From assembly GCA_014529385.2 (NCBI GenBank), contig CM043949.1, forward strand, positions 143,607,242-143,671,241: a DNA stretch of 64,000 bases. Reading direction: 5' to 3'. This document shows positions 47,090 through 59,430 of the stretch, piece by piece. This DNA is from Adiantum capillus-veneris (taxonomy: Eukaryota > Streptophyta > Polypodiopsida > Polypodiales > Pteridaceae). The notes under the pieces are model-generated. The model was given only the letters and a program-made list of their open reading frames with translations, made no database searches and was not told the DNA's origin. The position numbers and the translations under genes were made by a program. Within the stretch, counting starts at the first letter, position 1. Every line of letters starts with the position of its first letter.

Positions 47090-48170
47090 AGCTACGCTTC
47101 ACAATGGTTTACTTTCCTGGGAAAAATTCGGCAGAGTTTCCCCTGTAAACTGACCTCTGAACCAATATCAACCTGTCAAATGAACCAAGAAAGCTTCAGA
47201 TTCTGCATAAATTTCGGCAGAGTCTCCTTTGTAAAATGGCTATGGTGTACTCAAAAAACAGACCAAAAAACAGCTCAGAAAACACTGTCTCTTTGACACT
47301 GTAAGCTGCGGGTAAACCTGTCCTGCACCTGTACTGTCTCTCACTGTTCTGTCATTGTCCTGTAAGCATAGACTGCGACAATGCCTCAACGGCAGTAAAG
47401 CAAAGATGCAATCCCAACTGTCTAACTCACAGTCAATACATCCTAGCTGCCTATCTAAGGGTGCTCGAGGGATCGCTCCAAGACCTGTATCACCGAAAGG
47501 ATCTCAACATTCGAGAATCCCCCAGCTCAATAAAACATCACTTGACCCTCAACAAAGGCTGCAGTAAATCTGACAGTACATAGACTTCCCACAAAGTCAT
47601 ACATCCACAAATTTCCCACTGTATGCTGTAACCGCTGCGGCGGTTGTTTGCTGCGTGACTCACATCCAGCAAACCCTCAACAAACATACATCATCTCTGA
47701 CAATACATCCCATATGGAAGTACCTGCAATGTCATGATGAAATCTGGAATATCAAGCAGCAAACACAAGCTACCTGATGAACTAGTGGATGTCGCCTACA
47801 GTCTATGTGTAGATGCGCCCGTGTCGTATGTGACACGCCTCCAAGAACTGTGAGCCGTCCTTCGATGTGTAGACAGCCACAAATCAACACTCTGGGAGTG
47901 TCGATATCCTCAGCACCTGCAATCGTAGGCCGAAAACCCCAATTTGCAGAGTCGGATCTGCACCCGCCGAGACCACGTAGTTGAAAATGGCCTGCGCAGA
48001 CCTTTGTCGAAGCCGAACGGTGGCCGAGATGACCTCAGAATGAAATTATGAGAACACCAAGCCCTTTGGGCCATCACAGGATTTGGGGCCGTGTCTTCGC
48101 CTGTCGAATTTCACTCCAATCTGAGCTGGTGACTCTAGCCTCCTGCAGTGCTGCCCGAGCCTCGATCTGA
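47090..48170 (-). other. Copia 5' leader, no gene
   Basis: About 1.08 kb between the primer-binding site and gag with no open frame of note. A motif close to TTCGGCAGAGTCTCC occurs twice near 47,128 and 47,210. Confidence 0.6.
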
Positions 48171-48182
48171 GCTCTGATACCA
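48171..48182 (-). other. Copia primer-binding site
   Basis: TGGTATCAGAGC on the minus strand is the standard primer-binding site complementary to initiator tRNA-Met, one base inside the 5' LTR. It fixes the element's orientation and LTR boundary. Confidence 0.85.
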
Positions 48183-48183
48183 G

Positions 48184-48376
48184 TTAAAGGAGTACGAGCG
48201 GAAGTGCGACGCGAGAGAGAATGTGAGAAGAAGAGCATGACGATATGGTGAACTCGCTCTACTGTAATGTGTAGAGCATAGTGAGTTCTTATTAGGTTTT
48301 TACAAAAGAATATGTGTGCATACCTGGCGGCCAGCCCACTTACCTGGGCGACCACATTGGGCTTTATACCCCAACA
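48184..48376 (-). repeat. Copia 5' LTR, about 193 bp
   Basis: It starts TGTTGGGG at 48,376 on the minus strand, a canonical plant LTR start, with TATAAA 8-13 nt in, and ends next to the primer-binding site. The expected terminal CA is not clean (TTTAAC). The partner LTR is not in the window, so the boundaries come only from the TG start and primer-binding site. Confidence 0.7.
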
Positions 48377-50340
48377 GGTAGGGAAGAGGAAGAAGAAGTA
48401 TTCTTATGAGAAAGAAGTAGTGTCCTCTCATACCATTACTCATGGAGCATATCATAGCTTAGTAGCATAGCAATGTAGATAAAGAAGATGGCTAACATAG
48501 CATTGAATTATGGATCCTGGTTGGATTTCCATTCCATAGCCAAGACCCCTCTCAACTTATCAAGCTTGGAGAAGGAGATGGTGTTTTTGCACAACACGCT
48601 ATGAGAATGAGAGTGTGTTTGAGTGAATGAGAGAGGGTATATGGTCAAGCACACCCAACTTGGAGATGATTGAACCTACTTGGGCCTTGCCAATCACAAG
48701 CTTTGTGTATAACAAGTACCAAGGGTAGCATTAGGTCAAGTTTCCTCCTTACCCCTTTGGGAGAGAGGACTTGAATAAAGCTTAAACAATTAATTATTTC
48801 AACTAAATTCTCATTCAACCTCTCTCAAAGGCATCCAATAGGACTTAGGCACACTATTGGGGCAAGTGTTCTCCTTACCCCTTTGGGAGAGAGGACTTGA
48901 ATAAGCTTAAACAATTAATTAATTCAACTAAATTCTCATTCAACCTCTCTCAAAGGAATCCAATAGGATTTAGGCACACTATTGGGGCAACCTAGCTAGG
49001 GCCTTGACACGTGTCCTATTTGCCTCTTTGAGCAAGGGGTGTCCCTTGGGTGAGTGAAAGACCATTCAACCCCACCCCCTACTCTTAGGGCTCGCCCCCT
49101 CCTTTGTAGGCCTTTCTTTTACTTCAAGTACCTCAAGCATCTTGGCGCCCAAGTACCTTAAGAACCTTAGTCATAAAGCATGACAAGCACCTCAAGCACC
49201 TTAGTTAGCAAGCACAAGAAGCACCTCAAGTACCTTAGTCATCAAGCACAACAATAACCTTAATCTTGGGCTCAGATCCCACCTTGAGCTCAGCCCTAGC
49301 TTGCCTAAGGTCCTACATCTAAGGACTTTTAGCACTAACCTTTCGAGGTCTTTAATGAAGCTATCCCTAAGGTCTTTTAAGCTCCATTACCTAGCATTCC
49401 TCTTTCACAACTGATACCAATGTAATGGAAATGGACTATGAAAATTGAGGATAGCAAAATTAAGGAAACTATAGTGAGCATTTTTATGAAAATACTTTGA
49501 GAAAATAGAAGCTGAACTTGATTAGTGGTAGCAACATAACCAGTATACTTAAGTAACTTGGCATGAACAATACTTTGCAAAAGATAGAATTAGTGCATAG
49601 CATTGAATTATGGATCTTGGTTGGATTTGCATTCCATAGCCAATAGTTGTGGATGTAGGCTCTCAACTTATCAAGCTTGGAGAAGGAGATGGTGTTCTTG
49701 CACAACACACTATGAGAATGAGAGTGTGTGTGAGTGAATGAGAGAGGGTATATGGTCAAGCATACGCCCCTCCTTGCTTGGGTCGATCCCCTCTTCTAGC
49801 TCTAGCTTGGAGATGAATGGACCTACTTGGGCCTTGGCAATCACAAGATTTGTGTATAACAAGTACCAAGGGTAGCATTAGGACTAGTTTTCTCCTTACC
49901 CACTCAATTGCAATTAATAATAACAACCGCTTATAGCTAGCTTGAGGACCTCCCTTCTTGAGCAAGAAAAGAGAAACCGTGTGCTCTGATATCAGTGTAG
50001 CAATTAATGGCCTAGTAACTTGTGTGTAGCGGAAAATAGCATGAACATACTGAGAATTTCATTAGAGTAGATTCCTAATGAGTATAACAAGAGTGCTTGG
50101 GTGGAGAGAGCAACAAAAAGCATAACACCTAGTTAGATAGGCATGAACAATACTTCAAAAGAGAGAGAAATTAAGCTATTGACAACAGTTGACGACCGGA
50201 TTTACATGGAGCCGGTCCCCCCTCCAAAAGGCTTTGTATTACAAGTTCCCCCCATCAAGGGAGACATTTTACAATACAATTCTTTGTGTTCCTTTAATAA
50301 CTAGGTAGTGCAATGAAGATGGAAGCTTCAAGCACTAAGC
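48377..50340. repeat. Dispersed repeat family: two plus-oriented copies with internal duplications
   Basis: The block at 48,510-48,730 (CATTGAATTATGGATC … GAGAGGGTATATGGTCAAGC … GTACCAAGGGTAGCATTAGG) recurs at 49,597-49,886 with small changes and an insertion. A 124-bp unit is tandemly duplicated at 48,746-48,993. TGATACCAATGTAATGG near 49,411 and CTCTGATATCAGTGTAGC near 49,983 resemble reversed primer-binding sites, suggesting LTR or TRIM-like remnants on the minus strand. No protein gene is seen. Confidence 0.65.
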
Positions 50341-51705
50341 AAACACTATAAAACACAACATCAATTCCCTCAAGGTCTCAGACCCAAGACCTCACACACC
50401 TTCGAAGATGGTGAGAGCTAGCGGAATATGAGAGTAGATTGAGAGGATGAAGGAGTAGTCTTACGAGAAAGATGTATATCTCCTCACATAATCACTCATA
50501 TTAGCATAGCATAGCTTAGTAATTAGCATGGTAGAGGAGATGTACATGCATTGAATCTTGGCTCTTGGTTGGATTTGCATAAAAAATCCAAGAGTTGTTG
50601 ATGTAGGCCTCCCTTCTCACAAGCTTGGAGTAGGTGATGAGCTTTCCATTAAAGCTTGAGAAGGAGAGAGAGAGTCTTCTTGCTTCACACATGAGATTGT
50701 GTGAGTGTGTGTGTGATAATGCCTTTGAAAAATCAGCCCCCTCTCTCTCTTGGTCAACCCCTCTTGCTAAATCCTCTTGTTGGCACCTCATTGGACCTCT
50801 CCAGGCTTAGCCAATAGGATTTGGGAAGCATAAGTGATAGCCTTCTGACATGTGTCCCCCTTTCCCCTTTTGTGGGAGCTTTAGGTAATTAAATAATGCA
50901 ACTAAACTCTCATTGGACCCCTTTGTCTTGTGGCCAATAGGAATCAGGAAAGCCATTGGGCTGCTGAATGCTCATTGAACCCCTTGGGAGACTATCCAAT
51001 AGTCTTCTAGAAAGCTTAATTCTTATTGTTTCTTTTATGAAATGTTTTTAAATGAATTAAAGTAGATTTACTCTAGCCTAATTCTCATTGGTCCACCTCC
51101 ATGGCCATCCAATAGGATTTGAGTGCACCTTGTGGGCAATTGGCCTAGGGAGCTAACATGTGTCCCTCATCCCCTTTGTGTAAAGGGAGCCTGTGAGTGT
51201 GTATGTGTGTGTGTGTGTGTGTTTCTCTCTCATCCCCTACTTACAGGGCTAACATGTGTCCCTCATTCCCTTTGTGTAAAGGGAGCCTGTGAGTGTGCAT
51301 GCGTGTGTGTGTGTGTGTGTGTTCTCTCTCATCCCGTACTTACAGGGCTCGCCCCCTCCTATGTAGGAGCCATGACTTTTTGGCACACTTACTAAGCATC
51401 CAATTTCACTAAGGTTTGACCATTGGACACAACCTTTGAATTTTGGAACCTTAGCATCTTGGAAGTCTTAATGGGCTGAACCTTAGGGTCTTTAAAGCCC
51501 ATTGTTGTACATTGCTCTTTTGCAGATGGCCCCCCCTTTGGATCCCTATTTTCCCTCCTTTGGATCCCTAGTGTGGCCGGTTTGCCAGCTTAACCAATAT
51601 TCTAGCTTTTTCTCCCTTGGCGCTTCCCAATATTAAACGATCAGTTTTAACATGAGAAAATCATTTAGGAGAATTAGATATTAGTTATTATGACAAACCC
51701 CCTCA
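50340..51705 (+). repeat. Repeat-family copy, inverted partner of 54.5-55.6 kb
   Basis: Segments in order match the reverse complement of 54,500-55,620: ACCTTCGAAG…GGTGAGAGC, GGCTCTTGGTTGGATTTGCAT, the CTCATTGGAC…CCAATAGGATT block, and the end GAGAAAATCAT…GATATTAG…TTATGACA. Identity looks moderate. A 96-bp tandem duplication with (TG)n lies inside. It is probably an old transposable element; the class is unknown. Confidence 0.6.
51152..51348 (+). repeat. 96-bp tandem duplication containing (TG)n
   Basis: Two copies of a unit starting GCTAACATGTGTCCCTCAT (51,152 and 51,248), each with a GTGAGTGTG-type TG microsatellite and ending ACTTACAGG. Differences are mainly in the TG tract. Confidence 0.85.
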
Positions 51706-51744
51706 TCCATGCAAAGTGGAAGCAGCCCCTTCTTTTGGACTGTA

Positions 51745-51747
<3 letters not shown>

Positions 51748-51823
<76 letters not shown>
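51748..51823 (+). repeat. (TC)n microsatellite, ~76 bp
   Basis: Almost pure TC dinucleotides. Translated Ser-Leu runs across it are not genes. Confidence 0.97.
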
Positions 51824-51826
<3 letters not shown>

Positions 51827-52062
51827 GCTACACACTCACAGCCACCTCCCTTTTTACGGTCCTCCAGAGCCCTACTTTTTTATTTCAGTTCCCTCCCCCA
51901 CCTTGAGAGCGGTGAAGCCATGCTCTATCAGCCACCATGCAAACTCACTCTCTTTTGCTCTCCAATAGCCATTAGTCCCGCGTTGACACTCCTTTCTAAT
52001 CCCAATTTGGCATAAAATAACCACCAACATGCACACACCAACACACACACGCACACAGTCGA

Positions 52063-52063
52063 A

Positions 52064-52140
<77 letters not shown>
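52063..52140 (+). repeat. Interrupted (TC)n microsatellite, ~78 bp
   Basis: TC repeats with two CC interruptions, preceded by a short (CA)n tract near 52,030-52,056. Confidence 0.95.
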
Positions 52141-52143
<3 letters not shown>

Positions 52144-53485
52144 CATGTTCACAAGCGTCCCTCTACACTCGTGCCTACCCCAACCAACTCGTAGCTCACC
52201 ATGCAGTAGTCAAAAGCACCCCAACCAACTTGTAGCTCTTCACGCAGCAGCCAAAAGCAACTCAAGGCTTGCCCTTTTTTTTTTTACTATTATTCCACTT
52301 CTGCTACTTTTGCCAGCATAAAGTGCTCTTTCTCCCTTGTTTACAATTGCAACACACACACATCTACACATGTAATCATGCCAAACTATATCACACTCTC
52401 TCTTTCAGACTGCAACAATCGTATGGTGTAACCTCTACCATCCACTTCACATTCAATTGTCGTTGTTGCTCAATCATAGGATCTTGGATATGAAAAGTGA
52501 GTTGTCTCTTCATTCAGGTCCACGACTCTAACTTCAACTGAGTTTGAGTTGCACCTATAGCTCCAATGTGAGTTGCCAAGGGTAGCCTTAGGCTTCAAAG
52601 AGCACCAAGGTCACAAAGACCCCACACTCTCGCATTCTCTCTGTCTGTCTCGTGAGCAACTCTCTTCAGTGCCTGCGGCCAAGTTCCACTTTCTCTCTCT
52701 CTGGATAGCCCCAAATGAGTGCAAACATCAAAAGGAGAGGCATATCTTTTACAGATTATGTGTAGATATTTGATTAATAGTGGTGTAAATTTTAACATCT
52801 TTTTCGTGATCAAATTTCCATTGATGTCTCATTCAACCAATGAAAAATCTCTTGTCCATATTCAATTTTTGTCTTTGTAATGAGTAGTTTTGTCTACTCC
52901 AACCCATTAAAATTTAAATACCCAATTAAAAAAATGTACATTTCAAAAACAGAACTCTCCTTTTTCATTAGGAAAAACTGAACACATCACTATGGCCTTA
53001 GCCCTTTGAGCAGGCCAAAAAGAGACGTTTGTCTTCGAAGTTCTCCTGCTGCAAGTATAAAGGGTGCGTACACCGCAGACATTGCTCGGCCAAAATGACC
53101 CATTGCCATGCACTGCCAAAGCTAACATTGTGAACTTTGCTCACATTTTCCCTTGCTTTAGAATATTCTTTTTGGGCCTGCAACCCCCATACAACCACAC
53201 TCATTTCAAGGTTTACTGAATCTTCTCTGGTTCAAACTATTTTTGATCTCATATGTATTACTTTCACATAACACACCTTAAAATAAAGGAGCCGTATTAG
53301 AGACCCCTAGCTAAAAAAATAGTAGTTTTGGGTGGTGGGGATTTGGGAATGGGAAATTGCAGGGGATTCCTCATGAAAAGCTTGATGAAAATGCGCATCA
53401 AATTACACCAACACCAATATTTTTTAGCTTTTATCTCGGTGCTTTAGTAGAGTGAATTCATTTTTTGAGGCTTCTTGAAGGATTA
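52141..53485. other. No supported gene
   Basis: Nuclear-type AT-rich sequence with T-runs near 52,271 and 52,810. Short open frames only, none with a recognisable motif. Confidence 0.5.
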
Positions 53486-53965
53486 GAGACACCCAAGTCC
53501 CAATGATGGTACACTTTTCAGCAAATGACACATAACTAAGATTCCAAGCATATTCCATGTGTTTGTCTCTAATCCGGGGTGCATCCATTTCCCTAATGGG
53601 GGGTGTCTCACAATTGGCTTCTCTACCCTAACATATTCTTCTCATGAATATAGCACCTGGATGACCAAAAGACTCATTAGTTTAGTAAATGAAAGATCCT
53701 AGCTCTATCAAAATTCAACCTTAAAGAGAAGGAGGCTTGAAAGGCCAATGGGTCCCTCTGAGATAGAGACACCCAAGCCCCAATAATGGTACACTTTTCA
53801 GCAAATGACACATAACTAAGATTCCAAACATATTCCATGTTTTTGTATCTAATTGGGGTGCATCCGTTTCCCTATTGGGGGTGTCTCACAATTAGCTCCT
53901 CTATCGTAACATATTCTTCTCATGAATATACCACCTGGATGACCAGAAGACTCATTAGGCTTGAA
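53486..53965 (+). repeat. 280-bp tandem duplication
   Basis: A block starting GAGACACCCAAG at 53,486 recurs at 53,766. Both contain ATGGTACACTTTTCAGCAAA, GGTGTCTCACAATT and CACCTGGATGACCA; the second has small losses. The shared part is about 195 bp in each unit. No gene is seen. Confidence 0.85.
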
Positions 53966-54009
53966 AGGGCCAATGGGTCCCTGTGAAATAGAGAATTGTA
54001 AATCTTGCG

Positions 54010-54048
54010 CCTCCTCCTCCCCCCCCCCCCCCCCCCAAAAAAAAAAAG
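54010..54048 (+). repeat. C-run followed by A-run
   Basis: A run of about 18 C (after a TCCTCC stretch) passes directly into about 11 A. It is a likely slippage or sequencing trouble spot with no coding role. Confidence 0.85.
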
Positions 54049-54499
54049 CAAGCTTATATTGGAAAAGTGCTTACCCTCTCTAGGACAGTTTGTGAGATCT
54101 TGCCCTTGAGGCTCCACTCGAACATCCTTCATTACCCCCTGGCAATCCTGTTACACACTTGCCAATTTCTCTTCTTATAAGCACCCTCAAGCATAGGCTA
54201 GATTCCTAGCTACTTGTTGCAATCCATGGCTAATCTTGGAGCCGTTAGTCCCTATGTGTTGTAGTCACACGTGACATGCTTAGCCATCCATCCTACTTAC
54301 ACACTTTCACTCGGTCTATCTTTAAGACTTATGCATGGTCCAAGGACCCTATCTATTTGTGGACCTTCTTGATTCACCTACTTTGCATTATTTGTCATCT
54401 TGTAAATATGCCAGGTTTTATGTGCTGTCTAGCATTCTTACCTCCTTAACCAATATCATTGTCCTTAATGATCACTTTAAAGGGTGTAGCTAGAAAAGA

Positions 54500-55620
54500 T
54501 ACTTTTTCTATCAAAACACATCCCAAACTGGGTTAGTGTCATAAAATCTAATATCTAACCAACCCAGATGATTTTCTCATATTAAACTGTTCATTTAATG
54601 TGGGAGAATAAACGGGAACAAGGGTTAGAATATAGACATGCGCTTATGGATCTGTCTCAATATGGGGCCAAGGTTAAAGGGGTACAAATGAGAGATGGTC
54701 TATTAAAGAGCAATGCTACCTAATGGATCTTAAATACCTTAGGATTAGCTTCATTAAAGACCTCTAAAAGTCAGTGTTAAAACGTCCTTTGACCTTGCTG
54801 ACCTTGAGGTGGGAACCCTACCCAAGCATGAGGTGCTTTGTCGGCCTGATAACTAAAGTGCTTAAAGTGTTTGTGGGAACCTTGCCCAAGCGTTGAGGTG
54901 CTTCTCATGCTTAAATGACTAAGGTTCTTGAAGTGTTCAATTCAAACATAAACTCTCAAGAGGCATAAACTGTTACCATGCTTAATTGACTAGGTGCTTG
55001 AAGTGCTCAATTCAAACATGAAATCTTAAGTAGCTTAGAAGACACATGTCCAAATGATCCTCCACATGTGGCCCTCATGATGTGCTTGAATCCTATTGGA
55101 TAGGCTTTAAAGGAGTCCAATGAGAATTTAGATGCATAAAAATAAATAAGTAAGCTCTTTCTCTCAAAGATGAAAAAGAGGACACAGGTCCCAAATGATA
55201 TAATTAAATAATACAAGAGAGAGAGTAAGAGAGAGAGGGGTGGACCAAGCATGAGAGGGGATATGCTCTCCCACACAAACACAGACACTCCATCATTGTG
55301 TGGAGTGCAAAGTGCAAGAGCTCCATCTCCTTCTCCAAGATTGTTGAGAAGTGGAGAGCCTACACTAACACTCTTGGCTATGGAATGCAAATCCAACCAA
55401 GAGCCATGCTTCAATGCTTAAGCTTGACATCTTCTTCATCTTCATTACTATGATATTATGTTAAGCGAAGCAAGAAGAGTGATGATAAGTGAGGAACTAT
55501 TTCTTTCTCCTTTGGATGATTCTTTTCTTCCTTTTCCCTACCCTCATTCTCGGTAGCTCTCTCCACCTTCGAAGGTTTTTGAGGCCTTGGGACCGAGGCT
55601 TGGGATAGTTAATACTTTTT
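54500..55620 (-). repeat. Inverted copy of the 50.3-51.7 kb repeat
   Basis: Read on the minus strand it gives, in the same order, the blocks listed for 50,340-51,705, ending at GAGAAAATCATCTGGG and TTATGACAC. Together with that copy it forms an inverted pair around ~2.8 kb holding microsatellites and the 280-bp duplication. A 135-codon minus frame at 55,007-55,414 is within the repeat and has no known domain. Confidence 0.6.
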
Positions 55621-58600
55621 GCAAAGTTTATGTTATGCTTGTGGTGCATGAATCTTTCCATCTTCATTGCATTATCTAGGTCACAATGAAATATCACTCA
55701 AACTATAGAGAGGAAAATACTAGAAAATGCAAAATGCTTAGAGGCCAGAACCATTTAAAGGTCTTCGTCAAAATCTTCAAAATATTTGGAAGAGAAAATT
55801 CCAGCTTGTGAATCTAGTAAGAATAGTACTAAAGTAACAACTAAGGAAACAATAAAAGGCTGGGAGGAGCTCCCGACAAAGCATCAATTATTGTTAACTT
55901 CATAAAGAGCATACTACGTCCAAAACCTTGTTGAGCTCCAAAAACTCCTCGGTGGCACATTTTCCAATGCGGTCAATTGGGTACATGCTCGGCCACTCGC
56001 AAAACTTCAAGATTTGTGTCCTATCATGTGTGACTCCGATGGACGATATGGAAATACCAATGCTCTTCACAAGACGAGAATGTTAAGCCCATAAATTCAC
56101 TTAAGCCCTAGGCCTTCATCTGCAATTGCCCAATCTGGTACGGATTTGCAATCTATTTGAGCTTCAAACTGCCATAAGTTATTAATCGTAGCTCCAATTG
56201 ATGAGCCATAAAGACAGGCCAATAGATCACTTCAAGTAATGCAATCCTAATTAATAAACTCCCAAATATGACCATTTCAAGAATACTCTCTTTGAGCATT
56301 AACAAGACAACTTTTGTCCCCTTAAAGCCACATCTGGCATACTTTTAGCTTAAAATTGTCTTGTTATCAAGCCCTGACCACTAATCAATAAATACATAGC
56401 CTTCAAAGAAGCTTAATCTACATCCATCTGCTCACTTTCCCTCCATGGAAGCAGAGCTGCACAACAACGTACACATAAGACTCTCAAAATAAGACAAAGA
56501 TGAAAACATCCAAACTTGGATCATATTTAATCAATGGTGATAATATGAAAAGGTTTACTTGTGCATTTATAGTGACTAACCTTTTTCACCCAAATAAATT
56601 GTAGTTTTATTTTCACAATGATGTATATATGTTGTATATATTTTACCTACCGATTGGAATGAGTTGTGTGTATTAGTCTTTTGGTTCATGAGAAATTAAG
56701 GAAGATTCTCACTCTAGAGAAAATAAATATGTATACATCGAATGAATTGGAATAATCTAGAAGTGGTAGAATGATGGGTCGTGGAGAGAGAAGAATTTTT
56801 CGTAGTCTTTTGGGTTCCAAAAAGAAGTACAATCTTTGTTGAAAGTGAGTTTTTTACGACTTATACACACAATGATCCTAAGAGATTTCACAAAATGGAA
56901 AGGGTGAAAGTCAGCATTATGTGGGTCATTCATCTAATATAATATAAGTATAAAGGAAAGGATCTAGTTACGACCAGGAGCTAGGATATGAGGAAGATAG
57001 ACATGGAGATAGATATGTGGCTAGAGAGGGAGATAGATGCAGAGAGATAATAGCAAAGAATGTAAGGGAGTGTTAACCACTTACGGACACCCCATCACCT
57101 TTGACGGACACCTTATCACTTATTTGAGTCATGGACCGGGCTTGTTGGTCCTATAGGTGCGTAGGTGATCCCCAATGAGAGGCGCACCATTTATCTTATT
57201 TTTACAATATTTTTGCTATGATCAGCCACTGTGGGAGCCCATGTGTGAATGGGTCAAATTCATATAAGAGGTCCATTTTGACCTAAAATGCTCATTCTTC
57301 GAGGTGCATGCTAAAGAAGTTCTCTTGCTCTACCTCTACCTTCTTCTCCATTGTGTGCTCACGTGTGTGTGTTGTGTTTTATTTATTCTAGGGCTACGAT
57401 AACCACAACTAAACAACAAACTCTGGAATCCTGATCTCACAAAAAATAATACAAAACACCTTTTGTTATCCAAATATTTTACATTTTACAGTATACAAAT
57501 TCCATCAAGCTTCAAAAAACATAGAAGGGGGGATGATACAATCACCCATCTAAGTCGGATAGCAGTAATTTAAGCAACAGCACACAAGATAGACCCCTAC
57601 CTGCATCCATACAAACAGAGTAGCATTTCGTTAGATCTGCATGTGTATAGACAAGTATCAACACGTCTAGTCAGCTGTTATCCATGTCAATCTACTGAAA
57701 ACTTAACCTACTACTACACCTAATAGTGCAGACCATAAGGGTCTATGTATACGAGCCATTGTATCCCCAAAGGTCATGACTTCCTAGGGGAGGCCAGTGA
57801 AGTGCTTTATCCAAGTGTTTATTCAAACATCCCCAAGTGAGAGTCCTAATGTAAACCATATGTTATTTATAAAATGCCAACTTCCAGATGGAGTTCCAAA
57901 CATCATAGTCCTTCTCATCCCAATACAAAGAAAGAAATAGTCTAAAAATGTCATGCCTTTCCAAAACTAACAGCATAAGTGGCAGAAAGGAGTCAACAAG
58001 TAGCCCAACTCAATGGACTAATACCAGCATTGAGCCTCTAAAATGTATACCAAGGATGGTGAAACCAAAACACAACGCATAGTCTATGTGTACCCAGCAT
58101 GCTTCAAACGGAAGATTGATAGTCAAAGTTGCAAATAATCAAAGTCTAGCCTGCCTTACAATAGTGGTGTGAGGAAGTAAAAAGTAATTTCAGATTATGC
58201 GCATAGAATTTCCCTTGGATTTAACTCTGTTTTAAACACCATATGCATTGAACCATTGAATGGACAACTCATTAAAAACATTATGAGGAGTGTGATGCAT
58301 AGTAAGGAGAATAGTGTCCACTTCTTCATGGCTCCTTCCTCTCAAAAAATTGCAGAAAAAACGACAAAAGTACACGAGCTAATGCACGCATCAAGTGTGC
58401 TGATCTGTATAGCTTCAAGTTCAGCCCTTGCCACCATCAATGCTGTCTTTTTAGGAATTCTTGGCTATGATTAATGATCACTCCACTTCTCACAGAAACT
58501 CAATAAAAAACAAAAAATTGTGCAAGAGATCTAAGTGAGAAGCAAACAGGTGCTCTCACCTTTATATAGGGCAGGGCTGTAGGAGGCTTGAGAAGCCCTT

Positions 58601-59430
58601 ATCACATAGCCTCCCCTTTGTGTGGACAGCTGAGTCATGATTTGTATGACAGTCCAGCCCATCAGTTTGAGACACCGGCAGTGTGTGCACGGGATAGTCC
58701 AGGTCATCAGGTTGAGATCAGTAGTGTGAGCGCAGGCCGCGGTGGAGGTAGGCCTAAATTGCATGCCACCTATCGTGGAGGCTTCACTTCGTATAACACG
58801 TAGTTTTCATGCGTAGGAAAACAAGACAATGTGTCCTTTGTTGCTATAAATAACATTATGTGTTTTTTCATACCATAAAAGTAAGAGCAAATCCATGAAT
58901 TCCTTTGTCCTATTCACCCATGTGTTAAGATGATTTTAGCAAATATCTTGAGGTTAGTAGTTGACCAGGGAAAGTAACAGCTAAGCCCTACTTCCTGCCA
59001 TGATCCTGATCACCATGCAGTTAGCCGGAGATGTATTTTCCCCCTTTTTTTGTTCCACAAACCTTATGTATTTAACAGAGAAAAGAGTTGGCAGCTTGTG
59101 AAATTTAATTATTGTGGTCATACCTAGACCAAGCTTAGACTAACCTGACCGTTCCCTTATCAAGTAGTTTTTTTTGCGAGGATAATAGTTTTAGGTAATG
59201 TGATGGCTGCAGACAAAAATGACTTAGTATAGTGTCTATGGCTTGACTGAGTTGTTTGTATTTCGTTGATAGCTTGGCTCACTCCTTGTAGAACTTATTT
59301 CTTGAGATGAGTACATACAGGCTGTTACTTTAGGCTTTTTGGCCCAAACATTAATGTTTTCTTGGAAATAGCCTTGATCAGTGATTGACTCATTTGATGC
59401 TACCCACCCGATAACCTTTGATTGTTGAAA
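55621..59430. other. No supported gene
   Basis: 3.8 kb of nuclear-type sequence. Short open frames (for example 72 codons at 58,256) show no motif that I recognise. No tRNA, microsatellite of note or clear terminal repeats are seen. Confidence 0.45.

Larger units (their letters stand above)
43737..48376 (-). mobile_element. Ty1/Copia LTR retrotransposon, decayed, 3' part missing at plastid junction
   Basis: In minus-strand order the element has a 5' LTR (48,184-48,376), primer-binding site (48,171-48,182), ~1.1-kb leader, gag, protease, integrase and reverse transcriptase. Integrase before reverse transcriptase is the Copia order. The frame carries stops and shifts throughout, so it is not autonomous. 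The RNase H part and 3' LTR are absent because sequence switches to plastid ycf2 at 43,736/43,737. They may lie beyond the left edge if plastid DNA was inserted into this element. Confidence 0.92.

Noticed and set aside
48746-48993. CRISPR-like array
   Set aside because: Only two adjacent units without spacers, in plant nuclear DNA.
51690-52152. Ser-Leu and Glu-Arg rich open frames
   Set aside because: Translations of (TC)n microsatellites.
55007-55414. 135-codon open frame with hydrophobic stretch
   Set aside because: Inside a dispersed repeat; no domain match that I recognise and the inverted partner does not keep it open.
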